NCBI GenBank assembly: GCA_034432755.1
Contig: DAOUBQ010000028.1
Coordinates: 1 to 64,000, forward strand
Reading direction: 5' to 3'
Source of the DNA: UBA5195 sp034432755
Lineage (GTDB): Bacteria; Chloroflexota; Anaerolineae; Anaerolineales; Villigracilaceae
DNA: 64,000 nt
The notes below the pieces were generated by a model, which made no database searches, was not told the DNA's origin, and was given only the letters and a program-made list of their open reading frames with translations. The position numbers and the translations under genes were made by a program. This document shows positions 50,420 to 60,284 of this stretch, in pieces; positions within the stretch are counted from its first letter, which is position 1; each line of letters opens with the position of its first letter.

Positions 50420-51970
50420 ATGACGACTGAAACCATTTTCCTGGATGGACAAAGCCTGACCTTTGAGCAGGTAGATGCCGTTGCTCATGGAGGCCCCAAT
50501 GCCCCGCGCGTAGAAATTGCGCCGCAGGCCGCGCAGTGGGTGGACCGCGCGGCCCAGGCGGTCCAAACCCTGCTCAGGCGTGGCACGATTGCTTATGGCA
50601 TTACCACTGGTTTTGGGGCATTCAAAGACCGGATTATCCCGCCAGAGCAAGTGGAGCAACTTCAGCGCAATATTCTGGTCAGCCATGCGGTGGGGGTCGG
50701 TCATCCGTTCGATATTCCCACCACGCGAGCCATTATGTTGATTCGCGCCAACACCCTGGCGCGCGGGCATTCGGGCATTCGGCTCTCAACCCTGCAACTG
50801 CTGATGGAAATGCTCAACCGCGGGATTCACCCGGTCATCCCAGAGAAGGGTTCGCTGGGCGCGAGCGGCGACCTGGCCCCGCTGGCGCACATGGCCCTGC
50901 CGCTGATTGGGGAGGGTCGGGTGGAGTATCGGGACGAAATTCTCAACAGCCTGGAAGCCTTTCAGCGTGTAGGGCTGCAACCCATCAGGTTAGCCGCTAA
51001 AGAGGGGTTGGCGCTGACGAACGGAACGGCGGTGATGACCGCGTTGGGCGTTCTTCAAACTCTGCGGGCCGAACGCTATAGCCAGACTGCCGACATCGCC
51101 GGATGCCTGAGCCTGGAAGCCTTAAACGGCACAGACCTGGCCTTCGATGCACGGATTCACGCCCTGCGGCCGTATCCGCGCCAGCAGGAATGCGCCGCCT
51201 ACCTGCGGCACTTGTTAGAAGGCAGCCAATTGACCCGCGAGCATTCTTCACTTAACGTGCAGGATGCCTACACTTTGCGCTGTATTCCGCAGGTGCATGG
51301 CGCGGTGCGCGATGCCATTGCCTACGCGCGCTGGATTTTTGAAATCGAGTTGAATGCGGTGACGGATAATCCGTTGATTTTTGTAGATGATCAGGATGAC
51401 ATCACCGTACTTTCGGGCGGCAATTTTCACGGCGAGCCGCTGGCAATTGCCATGGATTACCTGGCATTTTCGGTGGCCGAGTTGGGGAATATTTCAGAGC
51501 GGCGGATTATGCGCCTGACCGATGAGTGTTCTAACACGCACGCTCTCCCCGCTTTTCTGACGCGCGAAGGTGGGTTGAATTCAGGATTCATGATTTTGCA
51601 ATATACGGCTGCTGCGCTGGCCAGCGAAAACAAAGTCCTTTCGCACCCGGCCAGCGTGGATACGATTCCCACGTCGGCCAATGTAGAAGACCATGTGAGC
51701 ATGGGCGCAACCGCCGCGCTCAAATTGCGCGATGTGTTGGATAATGTGGAGCGGATTCTCGCGATTGAGTTGATGTCTGCCGCGCAAGGGATTGATTTCC
51801 GCAGACAAGAGATGGGGGCTTCTAAAACGCTTGGACGAGGAACGCGCGGCGTATATGCGCTCCTGCGTGAACATATTCCTTTCATCGAAACCGATAGGCC
51901 GTTGGCCGAGTATATGGAAAAGGCGCGTCAGTTGGTGGCAGAGGGATTGGTGGTGGAAAAGGGAAGTTGA
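50420..51970 (+). CDS. hutH: histidine ammonia-lyase
   Basis: 516 residues from ATG 50420. The MIO prosthetic group forms from Ala-Ser-Gly in GSLGASGDLAPLAHMALPLI. Other landmarks are YGITTGFGAF, QRNILVSHAVGVG, NGTAVMTALGVLQTL and NFHGEPLAIAMDYL. It deaminates histidine to urocanate. A phenylalanine/tyrosine ammonia-lyase is possible but the SHAVGVG and NFHGEP residues favour histidine. No other hut gene is nearby. It shares a divergent control region with the GlnE-like gene, so both concern nitrogen supply. Confidence 0.88.
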   Translation: MTTETIFLDGQSLTFEQVDAVAHGGPNAPRVEIAPQAAQWVDRAAQAVQTLLRRGTIAYGITTGFGAFKDRIIPPEQVEQLQRNILVSHAVGVGHPFDIPTTRAIMLIRANTLARGHSGIRLSTLQLLMEMLNRGIHPVIPEKGSLGASGDLAPLAHMALPLIGEGRVEYRDEILNSLEAFQRVGLQPIRLAAKEGLALTNGTAVMTALGVLQTLRAERYSQTADIAGCLSLEALNGTDLAFDARIHALRPYPRQQECAAYLRHLLEGSQLTREHSSLNVQDAYTLRCIPQVHGAVRDAIAYARWIFEIELNAVTDNPLIFVDDQDDITVLSGGNFHGEPLAIAMDYLAFSVAELGNISERRIMRLTDECSNTHALPAFLTREGGLNSGFMILQYTAAALASENKVLSHPASVDTIPTSANVEDHVSMGATAALKLRDVLDNVERILAIELMSAAQGIDFRRQEMGASKTLGRGTRGVYALLREHIPFIETDRPLAEYMEKARQLVAEGLVVEKGS

Positions 51971-52441
51971 TTAACGCAGTTTTAGGGCGTGAAACAGGTC
52001 AAAGAAGAATAAAAAGCCGCCCTGGAGGAGGATTCCCCAGCCGCTGCCGCGCCAGAACGGGTCAGACGCGCCGAGAATCACAATCAGGGCAATGCCGCCT
52101 GCCACGTACAGGACATCCAGGCCAGTGTTAATCCACAAAATTCTGGCAAGATGAGAGCGCTCTTTGGGCTGGGTGGAGATTAATTCTTCAGGGTTCAGTT
52201 TGGCCCGGCGTTTTTGCGTTCCTGAGGCTCCAAACAACGCAATCAGCAGGTCAATGCCGCCCCAGGCCAGGAACTGAATGCCCATGCCGCGCCAGTATTG
52301 TATAAATTTTGGGTCCGGCTGTGCAAAAGGCACGCCCCAGGCCATCCACGCCCCGCTCAGGATGCTAAAAATGGACCACCAGGTGAGACGGCGGGTGAGA
52401 GAATCTTGAAAGTGCCAGATGTTGAGTGAAAAAGGCTGCAT
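51971..52441 (-). CDS. small membrane protein, unrecognised
   Basis: 156 residues with about four hydrophobic segments (roughly 20-38, 50-72, 102-122, 130-152) and a polar loop GTQKRRAKLNPEELISTQPK between spans two and three. No known motif. The stop codon abuts the convergent hutH stop. Downstream of the riboflavin-type genes on the same strand, but a terminator hairpin separates them. Function unknown. Confidence 0.65.
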   Translation of the reverse strand: MQPFSLNIWHFQDSLTRRLTWWSIFSILSGAWMAWGVPFAQPDPKFIQYWRGMGIQFLAWGGIDLLIALFGASGTQKRRAKLNPEELISTQPKERSHLARILWINTGLDVLYVAGGIALIVILGASDPFWRGSGWGILLQGGFLFFFDLFHALKLR

Positions 52442-52455
52442 GTTGGTCTGGAATC

Positions 52456-52494
52456 AAAAGGTGGCAGTTACGTTTCAGGTGACTGCCACCTTTT
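52456..52494 (-). terminator. intrinsic terminator
   Basis: A 13-bp perfect stem AAAAGGTGGCAGT/ACTGCCACCTTTT (52456-52468 with 52482-52494). On the minus strand the U-rich side follows the stem. It ends the ribA-SDR transcript. Confidence 0.8.
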
Positions 52495-52498
52495 TGGG

Positions 52499-53170
52499 TC
52501 AAAACAACGGAATACGCGCGCCGTTTACTCTTGCGGCTTCTTCGCTGCACAAGTAGAGCATGGCGGCGGCAATTTCATCGGGAGAGGTACCTTTGCCTGT
52601 CCCTTCGGTATCAATGGAACGTACCTGGATGATGTTGGCGGTGACACCCGTCTCTTTGGCTTCCTGGGCAAAAGTTAGAATGAGCGATTCTTGGGCCGCC
52701 TTGCCGGCTGTATACGCGCTCATTTTGGCGGATGGAGTCTGTGCCAGTGGGGAAGAGACGACAATTACCCGTCCCCAACCATGCGCAATCATGCCGGGCG
52801 TGAAGGTGCGCAGCAGGTGAAAGGTCGTCCAGGCATGTTGATTGAGCATGGTTTCCAGGTCGTCGGTGGAGGTTTCGGGCAAGGTTTTTCCGCCCGTCCA
52901 TCCGCCAACGAGGTGCAGCAGGATGTCGGCGCGACCAAAGCGGGTAGAAATAAAGCGATGGGCCGAGGTCACATCGTCGAGATTGCGCAAGTCGGCGGCA
53001 AGAGTTAAAAGCCTGGAGGCGGGCAAGTTCAAATGGGCCGATAAAGCATCCAATTTGGCGGCATCGTGGCTGAGCAGGGCCAGCGAGGTGCCCTGTGCTG
53101 CAAAGGCCTGTGCAACAGATTTGCCGGTTGCCCCGGTGGCGCCAGTGATGACCACAATCGGCTCATTCAT
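52499..53170 (-). CDS. short-chain dehydrogenase/reductase
   Basis: 223 residues from ATG 53170. NAD(P) motif VVITGATGATGKSVAQ, then VVSSPLAQTPSAKMSAYTAGKAA with the catalytic Ser, and the YxxxK pair seen as YTAGK. Length and order are those of classical SDRs. Its start overlaps the ribA stop by 8 bp, so the two are translationally coupled. Substrate unknown. Confidence 0.85.
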   Translation of the reverse strand: MNEPIVVITGATGATGKSVAQAFAAQGTSLALLSHDAAKLDALSAHLNLPASRLLTLAADLRNLDDVTSAHRFISTRFGRADILLHLVGGWTGGKTLPETSTDDLETMLNQHAWTTFHLLRTFTPGMIAHGWGRVIVVSSPLAQTPSAKMSAYTAGKAAQESLILTFAQEAKETGVTANIIQVRSIDTEGTGKGTSPDEIAAAMLYLCSEEAARVNGARIPLF

Positions 53171-53927
53171 GCAGCGCCTCAATTTGGGCTTCGCTCATTC
53201 CTTTAACAACCGGGCGGTCATCTTGTTCTTGCAGATGGACTTTGCCTTTGAAGTCTTTCAGATTGAGCAGGTGACCTGATTTTTCGGCTTTGGTGCGCAG
53301 GTAAAATTCATTATGCGGATTGGGCGGTAAAACGTGCGGCAATCGCCCGTTAACTCGCACACCATAACGCTTCAAATCGTCGATTTTGCGCGGATTGTTC
53401 GTCATCAGTTGAATCGACTGCACTTTGAGCGACATCAACATGTGCGCGGCAACTTCATAATCGCGCTCATCATCGCGAAAGCCAAGCGCCAGGTTGGCCT
53501 CCACGGTGTCCAGTCCGGCATCTTGCAGCGAGTAGGCGCGGATTTTGTTTGCCAGGCCAATCCCCCGCCCTTCCTGGCGTAAGTACAGCACAATTCCTTT
53601 GTCCAACTTGCCAATAGCGGTCAGCGCAGCTTCCAGTTGGTCACGGCAGTCGCAACGCAGCGAGCCAAGCGCGTCGCCGGTCAGACATTCCGAGTGCAGG
53701 CGGACGGGGATGTCCTCGCCATCGGTTACATCCCCACGCACAATCGCAATGTGGTCTTTGCCGTCTTTGTCGTTCTCGAAGGCCACAATCTGGAAATCGC
53801 CAAAACGGGTCGGAAGCTCGGCAATCGAGACGATTTTGACGCAAATGCCCGCTGGTCCGCAGCCATCGCAGCAGTGATTTTCGTTTTCGCGCAGTAAAGC
53901 CTGCACGGGGAGTTGAATGAGTGCCAT
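53163..53927 (-). CDS. ribA: GTP cyclohydrolase II
   Basis: 254 residues. Zinc-binding SECLTGDALGSLRCDCRDQL and the catalytic VLYLRQEGRGIGLANKIRAY identify RibA. Later DTVEANLALGFRDDERDY and MTNNPRKIDDLKRYGV are standard. The N-terminus carries an extra Cys cluster (ENHCCDGCGPAGIC), not part of the core enzyme and possibly a second metal site. It opens GTP to the pyrimidine that starts riboflavin synthesis. It lies 40 bp downstream of the RibD-type reductase, making a short riboflavin operon. Confidence 0.9.
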   Translation of the reverse strand: MALIQLPVQALLRENENHCCDGCGPAGICVKIVSIAELPTRFGDFQIVAFENDKDGKDHIAIVRGDVTDGEDIPVRLHSECLTGDALGSLRCDCRDQLEAALTAIGKLDKGIVLYLRQEGRGIGLANKIRAYSLQDAGLDTVEANLALGFRDDERDYEVAAHMLMSLKVQSIQLMTNNPRKIDDLKRYGVRVNGRLPHVLPPNPHNEFYLRTKAEKSGHLLNLKDFKGKVHLQEQDDRPVVKGMSEAQIEALHE

Positions 53928-53943
53928 AATGTTCTCCTTGTGG

Positions 53944-53971
53944 GTAGGACAGGTCTAGAGACCTGTCCTAC
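53944..53971. repeat. GTAGGACAGGTC / GACCTGTCCTAC palindrome
   Basis: A 12-bp perfect inverted repeat (53944-53955 with 53960-53971, loop TAGA) that includes the stop codon of the reductase gene. It is a possible terminator or dispersed palindrome. Confidence 0.6.
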
Positions 53972-54657
53972 AATATTCGATAGGTGATCAGGACGCCTCC
54001 GCCTTCATCGAGAAGCCGAACATCAACCAGCTGGAGCATTTTTGCGGCAGATGCGGCCCACCCGTCGCCATCTACCAGGGTTGGGGCAGTTGCCCCGCCG
54101 AAAATTTTGGGCGCAATGTATACCCGCAATTCGTCGGCCAGGCCCAGGCGGATGAACTCAGCGATAAGCGTTCCCCCACCTTCTAACATAACTGTTTTAA
54201 TTCCAAGTGTGGTGAGGGTTGCCAGCGATTTTTCCAAGTCTACTCGTTTTTCTCCAAATTGATACACTTCCACACCTAACTCTTGCAAAACGTTAATCTG
54301 TTCAAGTTTGCTCTGGAATGTTGTAAAAATTATCCGGCGTGCGGGGCCTGCTGTAATAAAGTCCCCTGTCGGGTTGATTTTGTCTGTTTTTGTAGTAATT
54401 CCAATTTTTGCTGGATTTGGGGGTAATCTATTGGCTACGCGCGATTTTTCAAGTTCCAGTAATTTGACCGTCAACTTGGGATTTTCCTTCAGGAGCGTAT
54501 TCCCGCCGACCATTACGGCATCAACTTGAGCGCGCAACTCCAATACCCGGCGCTTATCCTCCTCCGAGGAGATGGTCGCCCCCTTTCGCTCAAAGGTGTC
54601 TATTTTCCCGTCCGCGCTCATGGCGGCATTGATAATGACGTATGGTCGGTTGCTCAT
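53968..54657 (-). CDS. RibD C-terminal-type (DHFR-like) pyrimidine reductase
   Basis: 229 residues from ATG 54657; a longer reading adds 29 residues without an RBS. RPYVIINAAMSADGKIDT is the family start, VDAVMVGGNTLLKENPKLTV the NADPH pocket, VMLEGGGTLIAEFI and LVDGDGWAASA the end. The deaminase half of RibD is absent, as in the archaeal/fungal 2,5-diamino-pyrimidinone 5'-phosphate reductase. Its place before ribA supports a riboflavin role. The stop codon lies in the palindrome at 53944-53971. Confidence 0.82.
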   Translation of the reverse strand: MSNRPYVIINAAMSADGKIDTFERKGATISSEEDKRRVLELRAQVDAVMVGGNTLLKENPKLTVKLLELEKSRVANRLPPNPAKIGITTKTDKINPTGDFITAGPARRIIFTTFQSKLEQINVLQELGVEVYQFGEKRVDLEKSLATLTTLGIKTVMLEGGGTLIAEFIRLGLADELRVYIAPKIFGGATAPTLVDGDGWAASAAKMLQLVDVRLLDEGGGVLITYRIL

Positions 54658-54829
54658 AAGTTTTTGCTCGAAAAATTTTTTGTTGTTGCGATTATAGTCC
54701 GAGAATGCGCAAATCACGCAAGTAAAACATAAAAACTTTCCCACCTTTCGGAATTCCTTTACAAACGCGCAAGGAACGGGCCTAACTCATGGTGTATACT
54801 AAAAATAATACCTATCAGCGAAACCTGAC

Positions 54830-57800
54830 ATGAATGACTTGCTTGATGCGTTGAAATCGTATATCGCCATCCTGGATGAGAACGGCGTTATTCTGGCAGT
54901 TAACCGCGCCTGGCGCGAATTTGCGCGCGCCAACGCAGTCAACCCCAATGCGGTATCCGAAGGCGTTAACTACCTGGAGGTGTGCGATTCAGCCCAAGGC
55001 AAAGATGCCGCACAAGCGCGCCAGGCCGCCGCTGCCATTCGTGCGATTCTCGCCGGAGAACAAAACGAAATCACATTTGAATACCCATGTCATTCACCCA
55101 ACGAACAACGCTGGTTTTATTGCCATATCTCTCTGCTGGAGGAGGATGGCAAGCGGCGCGTCATCTTACAACACGAAGAGAAAACCCAGCAAAAAAATAA
55201 CGAGCAAATCCAGCGTATCTTAAATGCCGCGCTGAAAGCGGTTGCTAATGCCATCGTGGTCACCGACCTGAAAGGTACTATTGAATGGGTTAACCCGGCT
55301 TTTGAAAGCCTGACCGGCTACACCTTCCAAGAAGCAAAAGGCAAAAACCCGCGCGACCTGGTGCGTTCGGGCAAGCAAGACAAACGTTTTTATGAGAATT
55401 TTTGGCAAACCATTCTTTCAGGAAACATCTGGCAGGGCGAAATCATCAACCGCCGCAAAGACGGCTCGCTTTACCATGAAGAAATGAACATCACCCCGAT
55501 TCGCAACGAAGAGGGCCAGATATCGCATTTCGTTGCCATCAAGCAAGACGTTACCGAGCGCAAACAAGCCGAACACGCCTTGCGCGAAAGCGAAGAACGC
55601 TACCGGTTGCTCTTTGAGAACAATCCCCTGCCCATGTGGATTTACGACCCGGAAAGCCTGCGTTTTCTGGCCGTCAACGACACGGCCATTGCCCGCTATG
55701 GCTACTCAAGAAGTGAATTCATGAGCATGACCATTCTGGATATCCGCCCAGAAGAGGAACGAGCGCGCCTGATAGAAAATGTTCGTCAAAGCGCAAATCC
55801 ATACCAGGCAGCAGGAGAATGGAAACACCGCAAAAAAAATGGGCAGGTAATCACCGTCGAGATTTTCTCGCACAGCATCGAATATGCCGGCAAACCGGCC
55901 CGACTGATATTGGCGAACGACATCACCGACCGCAAGAATGCGGAGTTCGAGTTGCAAAAACACGCATCCCGTTTGGCGCTCATTAACAAAGTGGGGCAGA
56001 AAATTTTGGGGGTGTTGGAATTACAAAGCGTCCTGGAACTGACCGCCTACCTGGTACATGATACCTTTGGGTTTCATCACGTTGCGCTGTTCATCTTTGA
56101 TCAAACAGAAAGTGAATTGGTTATGCGTGCCAGGGCCGGCAGGTTTTCCGATTTATTCCCACCCCATCACCGAATCAGGCTGGGCAGCGGCATGGTGGGC
56201 TACGTGGCTCAAACCGGCCAAAAATTGCTTGCAAACGATGTCAGGCATGAGCCGCATTACGCCAACTTTTACCCAGATCGTCTACCAACGAAATCGGAAG
56301 TTACCCTGCCGTTACGAACTGGGAATCGAATTTTGGGTGTGATGGATGCGCAAAGCCCGCTGCTCAATGCGTTTAGCCAGGCCGATATAGCCACGCTGGA
56401 GATATTGGCCGACCAGGTGGCAATTGCCATTGAAAACTCGAACCTTTATGAAACCGCCCAAAGGGAGTTGCAAGAACGCAAACGAGCCGAGCAACAATTG
56501 CAAGAATACCAGGCACACCTCGAAGAAGTCATTCGAGAACGCACCGCCGAGCTGGAGTTAGCCCGCGACCGGGCCGAAGCCGCCAGTCGCGCCAAGAGCG
56601 AATTTCTGGCAATCATGAGTCACGAAATCCGGACGCCCCTAAACGGCGTCTTGGGACTCGCCCAATTGATGCAGCAAACCCCGCTGAATAACAAGCAAAA
56701 AGACTACATGGCCCGCCTGCAATATTCAGGAGAAACGCTGCTCGCAACCATCAACGACATCCTCGATTTCTCGAAAATCGAGTCGAACCGTATGCAACTG
56801 GAAAACATTGATTTCAGCCTGGATGATGTGCTGCGCAACCTCTCCAGCCTGGTCGCTTACCGGGCGCAACAAAAAGGGCTCGAGTTAGTATTCAACACCT
56901 CGCCAGAGGTCCCCCGCCTGCTGGTTGGCGACCCGATGCGGTTGGGACAGGTGCTTCTCAACCTGGTTGGAAACGCCATCAAATTTACAGAATCAGGCGA
57001 GGTGGTCGTCAAAATCGCACTGGACAAGATGACAGCCGACCGTGCCGTGCTGAAGTTTTCGATACAAGATACCGGAATCGGCATGGCCGAAACGCAAATT
57101 GCGGGCCTGTTCCAGCCATTCTCCCAGGCCGATACATCCATCTCCCGCAAATATGGCGGCACCGGCCTGGGGCTAACCATCAGCCAGCGGCTGGTCAATA
57201 TGATGGGAGGCAAAATCAGCGTCCAGAGCCAGCCAGGCAAAGGGTCCACCTTTACATTCACGCTGGAATTCAAACAACAGCCCCATTCACGCTTTGCCAG
57301 GCCTGTCACTGCCGAGGCCTTGCGCGGGCTGAAGGTACTGGTGATAGAAGACCACGCCGCCACGCTGGATTTTCTCAAAACCACGCTGGAATCCTTCTCG
57401 TTCAACGTCACCGCAACCAACTCTGCCCAAGCCGGACTGGCGCTGCTCGAACAGCAACCAGCCAGCGAATCCTATCGCCTGGTTATCATCGACCTGTCTA
57501 CGGCTGGCGGCATAGGCAACCTGCAAGCCGTCCGCGCCATACGGCAATCGAGCAGCCTAACGCACATCCCAATTATTTTGCTGCTCAGCGCCGAAGAAAT
57601 GCTCCACCAGGTCGAAACATCCATCCTGGATGGATACCTGCTGAAGCCCGTAATGCGCTCGCAGCTGTTCGACATGATTATGCAAGTATTTGGCTATATG
57701 ACAGAAAACAGAGCTAGCCCGGCTCAGCCAGCCATCAACAACGCTGAACTCCTGAATTTGCGCGGCAGAAAAATCTTGCTGGTCGAAGACAATGAAATTA

Positions 57801-58813
57801 ACCAAATTGTGGCTGCGGAAATTCTGCAATCAATGGGGGTGCAAGTGTCCGTCGCCAACAGCGGCGAAGAAGGAATCTGGATGTTGAACAACGGCAAATT
57901 CGACGCTGTCCTAATGGATATCCAAATGCCGGGCATGAACGGCTACCAGGCCACCGCCCAAATTCGCAGCGACCCGCGCTTCACCTTCGCCAAACTTCCG
58001 GTGATTGCCATGACCGCCCATGCGCTCGACGCCGACCGTGAAAAAGCGCTCAAGGCCGGATTGAACGATTATATTTCCAAGCCGATTGATGCGGCCCGTC
58101 TCGCTAACACGCTGTTGCGCTGGCTCACTCCCCACAAAAACCGAAAAACCTCGCGTGACAGCCAGTCAGCGAACGGCGAGACCGCTCTGCCAGAAGAAAT
58201 CTTGAAGTGTCTCGACACTGGCCCCGCCCTGGCGCGCCTGGGAGGCAACCTGGCACTCTACCACCGAATTTTAGTCATGTTCCGGGAAGAAAACGCGACC
58301 AAAGCACAAGCCATCCGGAACGCCATCCAAACCAACGACCTGCCCCAGGCCCGGCGGCTGGCGCATACGCTCAAAGGCGTGGCGGGCACCATTGGCGCAA
58401 ACACTTTGATGGAGGCGGCCCAGAAATTGGAAAGCGCCATCCTCGGCGAGCAGCGGGAGGCCATTGATGACAGCATCGAACTTGTGGAACACCACCTCAC
58501 CCGCGTGCTGGAGGCAACCGCCAGCCTGGAAAAAGCAGTACAATCAACCGTGGATTCTCCTTGCGATTCCCCTATCGCTTCGGTTGCGCCGCAATTACAA
58601 CGGCTTGCCGAATTGCTGACGGAGAACAACGCTGAAGCGGTTGACCTGATAGAAGCCATCCTGACAGAGATGGGCGAAAACAAATGCCAGGAAGAATTCC
58701 TATTCCTGGCGCAGTTTATCCGCCGCTATGATTTTTCCAACGCTCTGCAACAGCTACAGACACTGGGACAAAAGTGGAATCTTCCTTTGGCCGTGGATAA
58801 AAACCAGCGTTGA
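54830..58813 (+). CDS. hybrid histidine kinase (PASx3-GAF-HisKA-HATPase-REC-REC-Hpt)
   Basis: 1327 residues, no membrane span, so cytoplasmic. Three PAS domains (about 1-110, 125-240, 255-370; NPAFESLTGYTFQEAKG is typical), a GAF domain (about 385-535), a coiled coil, HisKA with phospho-His H598 (MSHEIRTPLNG), HATPase (DFSKIESNRMQL and GTGLGLTI boxes), two receiver domains (D888 and D1030; MDIQMPGMNGYQ in the second) and an Hpt domain with H1179 (LAHTLKGVAG). A complete multi-step phosphorelay in one chain. The response regulator gene is 22 bp downstream, so they are partners. TATACT (54795) may be its -10. Confidence 0.9.
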   Translation: MNDLLDALKSYIAILDENGVILAVNRAWREFARANAVNPNAVSEGVNYLEVCDSAQGKDAAQARQAAAAIRAILAGEQNEITFEYPCHSPNEQRWFYCHISLLEEDGKRRVILQHEEKTQQKNNEQIQRILNAALKAVANAIVVTDLKGTIEWVNPAFESLTGYTFQEAKGKNPRDLVRSGKQDKRFYENFWQTILSGNIWQGEIINRRKDGSLYHEEMNITPIRNEEGQISHFVAIKQDVTERKQAEHALRESEERYRLLFENNPLPMWIYDPESLRFLAVNDTAIARYGYSRSEFMSMTILDIRPEEERARLIENVRQSANPYQAAGEWKHRKKNGQVITVEIFSHSIEYAGKPARLILANDITDRKNAEFELQKHASRLALINKVGQKILGVLELQSVLELTAYLVHDTFGFHHVALFIFDQTESELVMRARAGRFSDLFPPHHRIRLGSGMVGYVAQTGQKLLANDVRHEPHYANFYPDRLPTKSEVTLPLRTGNRILGVMDAQSPLLNAFSQADIATLEILADQVAIAIENSNLYETAQRELQERKRAEQQLQEYQAHLEEVIRERTAELELARDRAEAASRAKSEFLAIMSHEIRTPLNGVLGLAQLMQQTPLNNKQKDYMARLQYSGETLLATINDILDFSKIESNRMQLENIDFSLDDVLRNLSSLVAYRAQQKGLELVFNTSPEVPRLLVGDPMRLGQVLLNLVGNAIKFTESGEVVVKIALDKMTADRAVLKFSIQDTGIGMAETQIAGLFQPFSQADTSISRKYGGTGLGLTISQRLVNMMGGKISVQSQPGKGSTFTFTLEFKQQPHSRFARPVTAEALRGLKVLVIEDHAATLDFLKTTLESFSFNVTATNSAQAGLALLEQQPASESYRLVIIDLSTAGGIGNLQAVRAIRQSSSLTHIPIILLLSAEEMLHQVETSILDGYLLKPVMRSQLFDMIMQVFGYMTENRASPAQPAINNAELLNLRGRKILLVEDNEINQIVAAEILQSMGVQVSVANSGEEGIWMLNNGKFDAVLMDIQMPGMNGYQATAQIRSDPRFTFAKLPVIAMTAHALDADREKALKAGLNDYISKPIDAARLANTLLRWLTPHKNRKTSRDSQSANGETALPEEILKCLDTGPALARLGGNLALYHRILVMFREENATKAQAIRNAIQTNDLPQARRLAHTLKGVAGTIGANTLMEAAQKLESAILGEQREAIDDSIELVEHHLTRVLEATASLEKAVQSTVDSPCDSPIASVAPQLQRLAELLTENNAEAVDLIEAILTEMGENKCQEEFLFLAQFIRRYDFSNALQQLQTLGQKWNLPLAVDKNQR

Positions 58814-58835
58814 AGTTTTACTTGTGGAGGAAAGT

Positions 58836-59939
58836 ATGAAAGATATCTTAAAACGACAAACGATTCTCGTCGTAGATGACGCTCCTGAAAATATCGAAAT
58901 GCTAAGAGCCATCCTGAAGGGAGATTACATCGTTAAAGTAGCAACCAGCGCAGAAAAAGCGCTTGAAATCGCTTGCAACCCTGAGGCCCTGCCCGATTTA
59001 ATCCTGCTGGATGTGATGATGCCCGATATGGACGGTTACGCGATCTGCCGCCAGCTGAAAGTGAGCGACCTGACCCGCAAAATCCCGGTCATCTTCATCT
59101 CCGCGCTCAGCGAATCGACCGATGAAAGCAAGGGCTTTGAGGTCGGTGGGGTTGATTACATCACCAAGCCAATCAACGCCCCGATTGTCCGCGCCCGCGT
59201 CAAAACGCACCTGGCCCTTTACGACCAGAACCGAGCCCTGGAAGAAAAGGTAAACGAACGAACCCGCGAATTAATGCACACCCAGGACGTGACCATCGTC
59301 GGATTCTCCACCCTGGCCGAATATCGCAACCAGGAAACCGGCTGGCACATCCTGGCAACCCAGCAATATGTTGGCATCCTGGCGCGCTACCTGGCACCGC
59401 ACCCCAAATTTTCCCACTTTCTCACCCCCGAAAACATCGAACTGTTGAGAAAATCGGCGCCCCTGCACGATATTGGCAAAATCGCCGTGCCAGACCGTAT
59501 TCTGCTCAAGCCAGGCAAACTGACCCCTGAAGAATTCGAGGAAATCAAAAAGCACGTCATCTATGGACGCGACGCCCTGGCACGCGCCGAACAAGCCTTG
59601 GGAGATGTGCGCAGTTCCTTCTTGAGCATCGCCAAAGAAATCGCCTACACCCATCACGAGTGCTGGGATGGAAGCGGATACCCCCAGGGCCTGGCCGGAG
59701 AAGCCATTCCCATCTCAGGCCGCCTGATGGCGATGGCCGATGTCTATGACGCGCTCATCAGCCCGCGAGTTTATAAAGAGGCATATCCACACGAAACAGC
59801 CGTGGAAATCATTGAAGGTGAACGCGGAAAACACTTTGACCCAGATATTGTGGACGCCTTTCTTGACCTGGAAGATGTGTTTCGCAACATTTCCCAAAGC
59901 GTCAGCGGCCCCCTGGGCTCCAAAACACCGGGCTTCTAA
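58836..59939 (+). CDS. response regulator with HD-GYP c-di-GMP phosphodiesterase domain
   Basis: 367 residues from ATG 58836 (RBS TGGAGGAAAG). Receiver domain about 8-125 with phospho-acceptor D59 (LLDVMMPDMDG) and K111. A helix linker, then the HD-GYP domain: H171 region, HDIGKIAVPD (211-220), HHECWDGSGYPQGLAGEAIP with GYP at 281-283. All metal ligands seem present. It should hydrolyse c-di-GMP when phosphorylated by the kinase encoded 22 bp upstream. Confidence 0.9.
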   Translation: MKDILKRQTILVVDDAPENIEMLRAILKGDYIVKVATSAEKALEIACNPEALPDLILLDVMMPDMDGYAICRQLKVSDLTRKIPVIFISALSESTDESKGFEVGGVDYITKPINAPIVRARVKTHLALYDQNRALEEKVNERTRELMHTQDVTIVGFSTLAEYRNQETGWHILATQQYVGILARYLAPHPKFSHFLTPENIELLRKSAPLHDIGKIAVPDRILLKPGKLTPEEFEEIKKHVIYGRDALARAEQALGDVRSSFLSIAKEIAYTHHECWDGSGYPQGLAGEAIPISGRLMAMADVYDALISPRVYKEAYPHETAVEIIEGERGKHFDPDIVDAFLDLEDVFRNISQSVSGPLGSKTPGF

Positions 59940-59947
59940 CCGGGGTC

Positions 59948-60284
59948 TCATTCATCCAGCGGGACAATGCCCTGCTGGATGGCAAACCGCACCAGGTCGG
60001 CTTGCGATGTCAGCCCCAGTTTTGCCCTGAAATTTGAGCGATGTTTTTCGACCGTCCGAATGCCGATTTTCAATGAATCGGCATTCTGCTGGTTGGTCTT
60101 CCCCTCCGCAACCTGTTGAAGGATTTCCCGCTCCCGCCCGCCGAGAACTGCTTGAGGCTCTGAGCGGGTTTCTTCGTGCGCAAGCAGGGCATCCAGCACC
60201 TGCTCGGAAACCTGCGAGCTCAGATAACGGCGGCCCGCGCTGAAGGCCCGAATCGCCTGGATGACTTCCGAAAACCAACTCCTG
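59948..60284 (-). pseudogene. NarL/FixJ-type response regulator, C-terminal remnant
   Basis: About 110 residues: the end of a receiver domain (SEVIQAIRAFSAGRRYLSSQ) and a full LuxR-type helix-turn-helix (LGGREREILQQVAEGKTNQQ, RTVEKHRSNFRAKLGL). The sequence on the left ends abruptly at about 60284, where the coding region of the plus-strand exported protein begins. The receiver domain with its Asp is gone. It is a truncated gene produced by a deletion; an ATG at 60199 could still give a short HTH protein. Confidence 0.75.
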
